DNA of 5,550 bases from contig CP070709.1 of NCBI GenBank assembly GCA_020350305.1, forward strand, positions 666,608-672,157, given 5' to 3'. This DNA comes from Candidatus Bathyarchaeota archaeon (lineage in GTDB: Archaea > Thermoproteota > Bathyarchaeia > Bathyarchaeales > Bathyarchaeaceae). Shown here piece by piece: positions 1-5,550 of the stretch (its first letter is position 1; each line of letters opens with the position of its first letter). The notes below the pieces were generated by a model. That model ran no database searches. It was not told the DNA's origin and saw nothing but the letters and a program-made list of their open reading frames with translations. Both the position numbers and the translations under genes were made by a program.

Positions 1-6
1 AAACGT

Positions 7-30
7 GTCTATGTTTATTCAACTATAGAC
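7..30. repeat. 6-bp inverted repeat upstream of the SIS gene
   Basis: GTCTAT (7-12) and ATAGAC (25-30) are perfect reverse complements separated by 12 bases, ending 8 bases before the proposed GTG start. It could be a small operator or a weak hairpin. It is short and AT-rich enough to arise by chance, and no Shine-Dalgarno motif lies between it and the GTG. Confidence 0.2.
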
Positions 31-38
31 TAATCGTT

Positions 39-1250
39 GTGAAAAGCATCGAAAAAGAAAAAAGCGTTTATGATCACTTGTCTTTGAGGGGGATGAGGAA
101 AATTAGAGGCAAAATCTGTGAAATAGGTTATGTCAACAAGATTAGAGATAACATTTTTGATATGAAAAAAGACAGTCTCGTTCCTCTGTATGAAGCCTTA
201 AGGTCCGCGCATTGTGTGGTTTGTGGCGGTTCTGGCAGATCCCTCTACTCGTTAAACGCTGCTATGAGTCAAATAGCCACGATGAAGGATTTCAAGGTCA
301 TAATCACTCCAGACGATCCAGGTTTTCCAGGGAAAGATATGTATGATGCGGCTGGTGAGCTGGAGAAAAGATATGAAAACATCTTGTTGTTAATCAATTC
401 CGGAAGCGGAGAATCGAAGGATCCGAAAGCGCTTGCAGAAGAACTCGCGAGGTACATTGAAGATACAGGTAGCAAGAGATTCACCATGGGTTTGATAACT
501 TCTCACCCGTCTTCTCCCATAGCAAATATTGTTCGGAAATATGGGGAAGTGATTGAGATAGAGGGAAGGGCTAAGGAGGAGAGGCCGACCGAGGAGTACA
601 GCGAAACCGGTATAATGGGTGATATATTCGAACTTGAAAGCCTCTTTGTTCTTCACATGTTGACCGAGGTTTTGTTCCGCAATAGCACCGTAGAGGAAGG
701 TTTCGAACTGTTTGAAGGTGAATTCCGGGTTCTCGGAGAAATGATTGATTTCAACGTTGGCTCAGAGGCTTATGACTCGCTGATTGACATAATGGAAAGA
801 AGAAGCGACGTGTTCTTGGGTGGAAAGGGCACGGCTGATGAGGTGGTCAAGATGTCTGTGATAAGGTTAGCTCACATCAAGAAGTTTCTAGGGGACAATG
901 TGTATATCGTAAGAGGTGTGAACACTCCTCGTCCTAGAGCTGGAGATCTTGAAATTCTAGTGTCTTATTCTGGAGAGACAAAGTCTGTGGTCAATTGGTG
1001 CAACATCTTCAGAGACTTGAGAGGAGTCGTTTTTTCCGTGATTGGAACCAAGGGTTCGACTTTGGATAAGAAGTCTGATTATAAGATAATACTTGAAGAG
1101 AAGGTTAGACCCGGACAGCCAAGAAGGTTTTACATGAGAGCAGCATTTGTGTTGAGCCCGCTTCCCGTGAAGTTGGTGGAAAGATTGAGAGAAAAAGGGC
1201 TCATTCTGCCAGAATACATAATAGACTGGTACCACTCCTTGTTCGGATAA
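39..1250 (+). CDS. Tandem SIS-domain protein, 6-phospho-3-hexuloisomerase-like
   Basis: This cytosolic 403-residue protein has two SIS (sugar isomerase) folds and no signal peptide or membrane segment. The first spans about residues 57-215: GGSGRS at 63-68, the SGSGES phosphosugar loop at 121-126, ITSHPSSP at 153-160, and a GDIFELE stretch at 194-200 matching the end of the hexuloisomerase family. The second spans about 255-385: TPRPRAGD at 296-303 and SGETKS at 311-316, the clearest hexuloisomerase-like signature. Single-domain hexuloisomerases are roughly 180-200 residues, so this is a duplication or fusion. The second copy has no equivalent of the FELE acidic position, reading RRFYMRAA instead, so the copies may have diverged in role. 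Binding of a phosphosugar is expected from the family; isomerase activity is inference. The start is uncertain. The GTG has no Shine-Dalgarno, the frame is open to the window edge, and the ATG at 93 (residue 19) is the alternative, directly preceded by GAGGGG. Arginine is coded by AGA/AGG in 24 of 28 cases. Confidence 0.8.
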   Translation: MKSIEKEKSVYDHLSLRGMRKIRGKICEIGYVNKIRDNIFDMKKDSLVPLYEALRSAHCVVCGGSGRSLYSLNAAMSQIATMKDFKVIITPDDPGFPGKDMYDAAGELEKRYENILLLINSGSGESKDPKALAEELARYIEDTGSKRFTMGLITSHPSSPIANIVRKYGEVIEIEGRAKEERPTEEYSETGIMGDIFELESLFVLHMLTEVLFRNSTVEEGFELFEGEFRVLGEMIDFNVGSEAYDSLIDIMERRSDVFLGGKGTADEVVKMSVIRLAHIKKFLGDNVYIVRGVNTPRPRAGDLEILVSYSGETKSVVNWCNIFRDLRGVVFSVIGTKGSTLDKKSDYKIILEEKVRPGQPRRFYMRAAFVLSPLPVKLVERLREKGLILPEYIIDWYHSLFG

Positions 1251-1354
1251 TTACTTAAGTCAGCTTTTGAGGCGTGAATGCATTTTGGATGAAAGATTCA
1301 CCTAGTTGTGAGTCTAGATTAAGAGGGAAATAATCTGTTCATACCGCTGAGGTC

Positions 1355-1361
1355 AAAAAAA
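1355..1361 (-). terminator. Candidate T-tract terminator of the protease gene
   Basis: The convergent spacer 1251-1391 contains a run of seven T on the minus strand, about 30 bases past the protease stop codon and preceded by CTCCC. Archaeal RNA polymerase can terminate at T-rich tracts without a hairpin, so this is a reasonable candidate. No comparable T-tract serves the plus-strand SIS gene; only two T4 runs and a weak AT stem (AGATTA 1316-1321 with TAATCT 1331-1336) follow it. Confidence 0.35.
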
Positions 1362-1391
1362 GGGAGTGTGGGTTGGATTGTGGTGTGGTGG

Positions 1392-3647
1392 CTATTGAAT
1401 GGTTGCGACGTTGGGTCCGAGAGGGGTAGGATTCGATAACTTAATATCCGCATAGAACCAGTAGAAGGTCCTAAAGTCATGTTCGTATCCAGGTTGGTTT
1501 GCAGCCACCATCAACACTGGATCCATGGTATGGACATTCTCTTGGTTGATATCTTTCATATTTTGCCAACCATCCTCGGTTTCATCGTAGAGTTCCATTT
1601 GGATTACGTCATATGTAATCCACGGATCTTTGTCAGGTCCATCTGTGTGCACAAGCGTACGTAGGAAGCTCACTCCGAAATCATTCTCTAATACACCGGT
1701 GGATACGTCCCATCCCGTGCAACTCCAACCGCCTGCGCCGCCTTCAACATCATCATAGAAGGCAATCTCTGGAATTTCAATGTCGTCAACGTACCATCCA
1801 AGTTCAAGAGTGTACGGGTCAGTCCAATATGTAAAGTATAGTTCTATGGTATGGCCTGCAAATGGCGTTAGATCCATCTCTTCCTGATACCAGCCGCCAC
1901 TGAAGCCGGTGAATGCGTTCCATCTTCCTGCGGCTAAATAGGCTGTAGGTTCGAATTCGGCAGGGCAGTTAGGATTGTCCTGTGGGTTTGGAATCGTTGA
2001 AACCGTCGCAAGTCCTGGAAGAGTGTACCATTCATCTGTGTCGAGGTCGTGGACTTCCACGTATCCATAGTCCCAGTTTGTTTCGATTTCGTAGTTGCTC
2101 CAAAACTTGAGGGTTGCTGCTGTCAGAGTTGTGAGGTCAAAGGTTTGACCCAATCTGAACCATGAGTATTCTGTTCCATCTGAATACCATTGATACGTGC
2201 CGCTGTGTGCAAATACGCCGCAGTAGTCGTCACCGTCAAAGTACAATTTCATTGTTGGTGCGTAATCGTAGAATTCAACATAGTTCACGACGTAGGGCAG
2301 AGAACTTCCGTATGGATAGTTGTATCCATAGTTCGGGTATGAATCAACAGATATGTCGAACCACGGGTACAGGTAATCCCACATCCATATTGTGTATGGT
2401 ATGTCATACCATTCTGTGTCTGCGGAAGGTATGTCTAGATCATAGTAACCGTAGATTCCGTCAGCGAATGTTGTGTCGTCAAGATAGTTTGCGATTGCCC
2501 AATCCTGGAAGATTTCATCAAATGTTTTCTTGATATTGTGGTCTTTAATGACGTCGTTGTATCCTTCGATTCCGTTGGCTTGTTCATGAGTGATATCCCA
2601 TATTAGCGGTGCTCCACCATAATGTTCGTACATGTAGAAGGTCCATAGGAAAGAGGCTCCATAATTGGACAAATAGCTTTCCCAAATCACCAGTGAAGTG
2701 TCCCACCAGTAAATCAGGTAATCAGATATTTGACCAGGTGAGAATCCGTACCCGCAGATATACTCAGCTAGCATCGAGCAGCCTTCGTTAACCCATGCCA
2801 TTTCATCAGAGTCTACGTCATAATGAATCAAGTGTTGGAATTCATGTGCAACAGTACCTTCGTATTCTTGGGAATGTGTGGAGGGAGGTGGCTGTGGTCC
2901 AAGTCGGGCGTACCACTGCCAAGTGTCCATATGGAATATGTTAGCATCATTAAATTCGCTTGCGAAAGACCAGAAATATCCCTGTATGAACCAAGGTGCA
3001 TTCACTGGATCCCAGAAGAGTCCATCACGAATGTTGAATATCAATATTTGAATCTTGTAGTCATCGAGAGGGCCTGGGCGATCAGCATACATGCCGAAGT
3101 GTGCCGTTGTTGTTTCCCAAATGTTGTTGTCAAATTCATCAACCATATAGGTTAGGTTCTTTCCGTATATCACATCGTGATAGCCTGGCGGAATACCATA
3201 AGCTGGGACGCCTTCCCAAGTCCATGGATACATGAAATGCCACTCGTCGTCATCAAACCCTGGACCCTTTGCGTCATAGTAGTCTTGATATCCAGTCCAT
3301 ACATCAGGGCTTAGTCCTATCCAAATGTTGCAGTGTTCACCTGATGCGACAACTTCAAAAGCCAGCCAGTCCCACAAACCAGTGTAATCGTCAATGACAG
3401 GTACCCACCATGGATTTCCAGTGTCGGGCTCTACGCCGTCTATTACAAGTCCTTCAAATCTGGGTGTACCATCGATTCCTTCAAAGTCATCACTCTCTTC
3501 GAATACTGGACGAGAACCCTCAGGAAGCCCTGAAGTCTTCAGAGTACCCGATGTTCTTCGAGATGTTGGAGTTGCTATGCCTGCATTAAACATTAGAGAT
3601 GCCATGAATATTGCAATAATCAGAGTCGCAAGTAGCTTTTTCTTCAT
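1392..3647 (-). CDS. Secreted HExxH zinc metalloprotease, immune inhibitor A / hyicolysin-like
   Basis: This 751-residue exported protein probably degrades extracellular protein. Residues 1-26 form a signal peptide: MKKK, then a hydrophobic core, then an Ala-rich end near NAGIA. An N-terminal region (about 75-245) leads into the active site, where HEFQH (268-272) supplies two zinc ligands and the catalytic Glu269. The WVNEG motif follows with Glu288, 16 residues after His272, the likely third ligand; Glu295 in MLAEY is the alternative. Residues about 455-630 form a beta-sandwich resembling the MAM-like C-terminal part of immune inhibitor A proteases, ending in GWYVDDIEI (617-625). A further WSCTGWDVS stretch sits at 641-649. 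The chain is acidic and unusually rich in Trp and Tyr. There is no C-terminal membrane helix or sorting signal, so it is probably released rather than anchored. It is convergent with the SIS gene and divergent from the SMC gene, so it is transcribed alone. Family assignment between M6 and M30 types is uncertain; metalloprotease identity is firm. Confidence 0.88.
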   Translation of the reverse strand: MKKKLLATLIIAIFMASLMFNAGIATPTSRRTSGTLKTSGLPEGSRPVFEESDDFEGIDGTPRFEGLVIDGVEPDTGNPWWVPVIDDYTGLWDWLAFEVVASGEHCNIWIGLSPDVWTGYQDYYDAKGPGFDDDEWHFMYPWTWEGVPAYGIPPGYHDVIYGKNLTYMVDEFDNNIWETTTAHFGMYADRPGPLDDYKIQILIFNIRDGLFWDPVNAPWFIQGYFWSFASEFNDANIFHMDTWQWYARLGPQPPPSTHSQEYEGTVAHEFQHLIHYDVDSDEMAWVNEGCSMLAEYICGYGFSPGQISDYLIYWWDTSLVIWESYLSNYGASFLWTFYMYEHYGGAPLIWDITHEQANGIEGYNDVIKDHNIKKTFDEIFQDWAIANYLDDTTFADGIYGYYDLDIPSADTEWYDIPYTIWMWDYLYPWFDISVDSYPNYGYNYPYGSSLPYVVNYVEFYDYAPTMKLYFDGDDYCGVFAHSGTYQWYSDGTEYSWFRLGQTFDLTTLTAATLKFWSNYEIETNWDYGYVEVHDLDTDEWYTLPGLATVSTIPNPQDNPNCPAEFEPTAYLAAGRWNAFTGFSGGWYQEEMDLTPFAGHTIELYFTYWTDPYTLELGWYVDDIEIPEIAFYDDVEGGAGGWSCTGWDVSTGVLENDFGVSFLRTLVHTDGPDKDPWITYDVIQMELYDETEDGWQNMKDINQENVHTMDPVLMVAANQPGYEHDFRTFYWFYADIKLSNPTPLGPNVATIQ

Positions 3648-3667
3648 TTTTTTATCATTCCTTCTCC
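3644..3667 (-). promoter_or_regulatory. Protease ribosome binding site with overlapping 4-codon mini-ORF
   Basis: On the minus strand AAGGAGAAGG (Shine-Dalgarno core GGAG at 3667-3664) lies only 5 bases before an upstream ATG at 3658 but 16 bases before the protease ATG at 3647. The upstream ATG reads ATG ATA AAA AAA TGA, and its TGA (3646-3644) overlaps the protease start as ATGA. The GAAGG part (3664-3660) is 12 bases from the protease ATG, so direct initiation is also possible. The arrangement fits termination-reinitiation. A -1 slip on the A7 run would instead add four residues to the signal peptide. Confidence 0.45.
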
Positions 3668-3700
3668 TTTATTTGCAAGACAGCGGTATATGCAGTTTCT

Positions 3701-3729
3701 TAATATGAATTTTGTGGAATTATATTCTA
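3701..3729 (-). promoter_or_regulatory. Candidate TATA-like promoter elements of the protease gene
   Basis: Read on the minus strand, two AT-rich boxes precede the Shine-Dalgarno: TAGAATATAATT (3729-3718) and TTCATATTA (3709-3701). With the usual archaeal distance of about 25 bases from TATA box to start site, these would give leaders of very roughly 50 and 30 bases that include the ribosome binding site. Neither has a clear BRE, so the choice between them is open. Confidence 0.3.
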
Positions 3730-3952
3730 TCCGCTTAAATCATAGTCTTCCAAATGTTACCTCAGAAAATCAGCGAATTAGTGTCTGAATACAGCTCTAG
3801 AACCTCTTCATCCATCGAGGTTTCAAGAATGTTTAGGGATGCGTGCGTTTATGGATGAAGTAGTTACTTTTCCAAGCGATGGAATCAGGACAACACCTGG
3901 CCACCCCAAAACACACAAGAGTATAATCCAACCACTCTTTGCACACTCGAAT

Positions 3953-3971
3953 CCCAACCCTCCCCTAACCC
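3953..3971 (-). other. Perfect G-quadruplex motif
   Basis: The minus strand reads GGGTTAGGGGAGGGTTGGG, four G-runs of at least three with loops of 3, 1 and 2 bases. This satisfies the standard G3+N1-7 quadruplex rule, and short loops favour stability. The plus strand carries the matching C-runs, a potential i-motif. It lies about 300 bases upstream of the protease start on the same strand, and about 250 bases upstream of the SMC start, where it would be on the template side. Further G4 runs occur nearby on the same strand (3903-3906 and 4022-4025). Confidence 0.75.
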
Positions 3972-4038
3972 TCTTTCAGATTCAAAAACCATCTCCAAAC
4001 CCGCGACATTATCCACCATATCCCCTGTAGATTTCCAC

Positions 4039-4056
4039 ATGCATGCATGCATGCAT
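4039..4056. repeat. Self-complementary ATGC tetranucleotide repeat
   Basis: Four and a half copies of ATGC form an 18 bp perfect palindrome, inside a 23-base stretch (4036-4058) of strictly alternating purines and pyrimidines. Such DNA can extrude as a cruciform or adopt left-handed form under supercoiling, and short tandem repeats can vary in copy number by slippage. It sits 165 bases before the SMC start codon. Confidence 0.7.
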
Positions 4057-4110
4057 ATTCAAAAGCGCAAATAACGTAACAATACACTGATTCTCACGTA
4101 CTCATACCAC

Positions 4111-4118
4111 AAGTATAT
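4111..4118 (+). promoter_or_regulatory. Candidate TATA-like box for the SMC gene
   Basis: AAGTATAT at 4111-4118 is the most TATA-like sequence at a sensible distance from the SMC gene and would start transcription near 4140, giving a leader of about 80 bases. A second AT-rich site, GGAAATATCT at 4182-4191, would give an almost leaderless message. The sequence alone does not decide between them. Confidence 0.2.
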
Positions 4119-4132
4119 TCTTCTATTTTTTC

Positions 4133-4212
4133 ATTTGCCCTCTGACACGTCTATTGTGAAGATGCGTATTCTTTTTAACAGCGGAAATATCTCTATTACG
4201 GGCAAATAGAGG
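4133..4212 (+). promoter_or_regulatory. SMC leader: hairpin covering the ribosome binding site, with alternative pairing
   Basis: The Shine-Dalgarno AGAGG (4208-4212) ends 9 bases before the SMC ATG. CTCTATT (4191-4197) and AATAGAG (4205-4211) form a perfect 7-bp stem with a 7-base loop, which would bury this site. A second perfect 8-bp pairing, ATTTGCCC (4133-4140) with GGGCAAAT (4200-4207), uses the loop and part of the same 3' arm, so the two cannot form together, and the second leaves most of AGAGG free. The palindrome could instead be a repressor operator on DNA. The structures are seen in sequence; regulation is inferred. Confidence 0.45.
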
Positions 4213-4221
4213 CTCGCTTGA

Positions 4222-5550
4222 ATGCTGATTCGAGAAGTCATCCTCGAAAATTTCATGTCTTACGAATATGCTAGGATACCCTTTAAACCAGGCGTCAACG
4301 TTGCTTGCGGACCTAACGGCTCAGGCAAGTCATCCATACTGCTTGGGATTTCAGTTGCGCTGGGACAATCCTACACCGAACGATCTAAAAAGCTAAGCGA
4401 CCTCATTCGATGGGGTAAAGACCAAGCTCGCGTTACGTTAGTTTTGGACAACTCTCGAAAAAGCGGGCGTCGACCAGTTCCAAAAATCAATAAAGATTAC
4501 ATTTTTCTGACCAGAATGTTGAGGCGTGACGGAAAATACTGGTGCGAATTAGAAAACAGAGCTGCAAATAAGAGAGATGTCGAAAGGCTTCTCTCAAAGC
4601 TCGGAGTCGACCCAGACAACATGCTAATTATTATGCACCAAAATATGGTGGAACAGTTCACGGTGCTCCAGCCTCAAGAAAAGCTCAAGATGGTGGAAGC
4701 AGCGGTCGGGTTTGAATCCTACCGCCAAAACGTTTCTAAAGCTCAACAAAAGCTTAGCCGTATCCTAAGCCAAGAAGAATCGGTGGGCAAGCTCCTCGAA
4801 TCTGCTGAACAGACGCTGGGCTATTGGAGAGAACAGTACGACCGTTTCCAACAAAAAAAACAGCTAAGAATGAAGCGGAAATTCCTTGAACGAGAATCTG
4901 CATGGGCCGAAGTCTCAAGACGTGAGAAAACGGTTACTGAACTGAGAAATCAGGTTCGAGAGGGACAAAGTGAAATCGCACACATCGAAAATGAAACAGA
5001 AATCATTGACGATCAACTAAACAAGCTTCAGATGAGACTGGAACAAGCGAAGACCGAATGGCAAATCATTCTTCAAAAACGATTGAAACTGGAGTACGAA
5101 AAGGCAAAGCACGAAATAGGCGTTTCACTGGCCAATCAAGCCCTAGAAAGAACACAATCTTGGTCAGAAATTCGACAGAAAGGAAAAAAGGAGTGCCTAG
5201 ACAAAATCACGCAGCTAGAGACGACGTTTCATAGGATTGTAAACCCCATAGATATTAAAACTCGATTTGCAGGACTCAAGGAAACCTACGAAAATTCTGA
5301 AAGCACATGGGCTCAGCAGTTAAACCTTAGAAGTGAAGGTTTGAAAGCCTCTATTGAAAACTCCTACGAGCAACTCGAAAAGCTGCATGTCCAAATCTCA
5401 GACGTTGAAGCAAAAAGGGGTCACGTGAATTTTGAGATCGAAGGTACCAACGGGGACATTTTGGATCGCAAGATTAAACTGGCTTTACTACAGTATCGAA
5501 AAGAAACCACCACAAAGACTCTGGGGAAACTGAAAAAACAGCTTCAAATC
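4222..5550 (+). CDS. SMC-family ATPase, Smc5/6-like, N-terminal part (3' truncated by window)
   Basis: 443 codons are present with no stop; the gene continues past the edge. SMC ATPases form rings that organise, pair or repair DNA. The N-terminal head opens with an REVILENFMSY strand and carries Walker A GPNGSGKS (30-37), then RSKKLSDLIRWGKDQARVTL (54-73), resembling the Smc6 segment after Walker A. The Q-loop is IIMHQN with Gln140, followed by PQEKLKMVEAAVG (151-163), as in Smc5, Smc6 and Rad50 heads. From about residue 165 the chain is coiled coil: between Pro151 and the end only one proline occurs (Pro342), perhaps a joint or elbow in the arm. Hinge, returning arm, signature motif and Walker B lie beyond the window. 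An in-frame TGA directly abuts the ATG (4219-4221), and AGAGG lies 9 bases upstream, so the start is secure. Rad50 is the main alternative; the visible length without a zinc-hook motif does not decide it. Arginine is mostly CGN (20 of 35). Confidence 0.85.
   Translation, partial: MLIREVILENFMSYEYARIPFKPGVNVACGPNGSGKSSILLGISVALGQSYTERSKKLSDLIRWGKDQARVTLVLDNSRKSGRRPVPKINKDYIFLTRMLRRDGKYWCELENRAANKRDVERLLSKLGVDPDNMLIIMHQNMVEQFTVLQPQEKLKMVEAAVGFESYRQNVSKAQQKLSRILSQEESVGKLLESAEQTLGYWREQYDRFQQKKQLRMKRKFLERESAWAEVSRREKTVTELRNQVREGQSEIAHIENETEIIDDQLNKLQMRLEQAKTEWQIILQKRLKLEYEKAKHEIGVSLANQALERTQSWSEIRQKGKKECLDKITQLETTFHRIVNPIDIKTRFAGLKETYENSESTWAQQLNLRSEGLKASIENSYEQLEKLHVQISDVEAKRGHVNFEIEGTNGDILDRKIKLALLQYRKETTTKTLGKLKKQLQI

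Larger units (their letters stand above)
3730..4132. other. Gene-free divergent spacer with strong C-over-G skew
   Basis: No convincing gene is present here. Positions 3901-4020 contain 49 C but only 7 G on the plus strand. Several short frames exist. On the plus strand 3839-4030 gives 63 Pro-rich residues whose character follows the C-rich composition. On the minus strand 4052-3885 gives 55 codons ending VFWGGQVLS, another frame ending at 3823 reads VLIPSLGKVTTSSINAR, and 3815-3762 reads MDEEVLELYSD and six more residues. None has a well-placed ribosome binding site, and no product is recognised. They may be chance frames or the remains of a decayed minus-strand gene. The tract also holds the quadruplex motif and ATGC repeat listed separately. 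Confidence 0.5.

Noticed and set aside
1316..1336. AGATTA / TAATCT stem as a terminator for the SIS gene
   Set aside because: Six AT-rich pairs with a 9-base loop and no following T-tract; too weak to support.
2162..3155. Plus-strand reading frames opposite the protease gene
   Set aside because: They are antisense shadows of the long minus-strand gene, with Cys/Arg/His-rich products and no motifs.
3762..3815. Possible box C/D guide RNA on the minus strand (GGATGAAG followed by CTGA)
   Set aside because: The box C-like sequence does not match RTGATGA, and no second internal box pair is seen.
3839..4030. 63-residue plus-strand reading frame in the spacer
   Set aside because: The Pro/His/Ser-rich product simply mirrors the C-rich, G-poor composition; there is no ribosome binding site or recognisable motif, and the minus strand is equally open in places.
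3648..4221. Replication origin with origin recognition boxes
   Set aside because: G-runs and AT-rich stretches are present, but no repeated ORB-like element and no orc1/cdc6 gene is nearby.

Overview
The window looks archaeal. The evidence is the type of proteins encoded: a tandem SIS protein related to archaeal 6-phospho-3-hexuloisomerase, a large exported acidic HExxH protease, and an Smc5/6-type SMC ATPase. The spacers contain AT-rich TATA-like boxes and no convincing bacterial -35/-10 promoters. Mid-range base composition and an acidic, Trp/Tyr-rich secreted enzyme fit a mesophilic sediment or soil archaeon such as Bathyarchaeia or an Asgard lineage. That placement is inference only; no marker gene is present.

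Layout. Positions 39-1250 (+) encode a two-domain SIS protein whose start is ambiguous because the frame stays open to the left edge. A 141 bp convergent spacer follows. Positions 1392-3647 (-) encode a 751-residue secreted zinc metalloprotease of the immune inhibitor A / hyicolysin type. Its start codon overlaps the stop of a four-codon mini-ORF at an A7 run. A 574 bp divergent spacer (3648-4221) separates it from the third gene. This spacer has no convincing gene but is rich in structure: a strongly C-over-G tract with a perfect G-quadruplex motif on the minus strand (3953-3971), an 18 bp self-complementary ATGC repeat (4039-4056), and a hairpin that buries the Shine-Dalgarno of the downstream gene. 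From 4222 (+) an SMC-family ATPase head and first coiled-coil arm run off the right edge.

The three genes face different ways and do not form one operon. No functional link between sugar-phosphate isomerase-like, exported protease and chromosome-structure proteins can be read from the sequence. The most interesting material is the intergenic DNA in front of the SMC gene, with two mutually exclusive pairings around its ribosome binding site and a G-quadruplex motif further upstream, and the Smc5/6-like character of the SMC protein.
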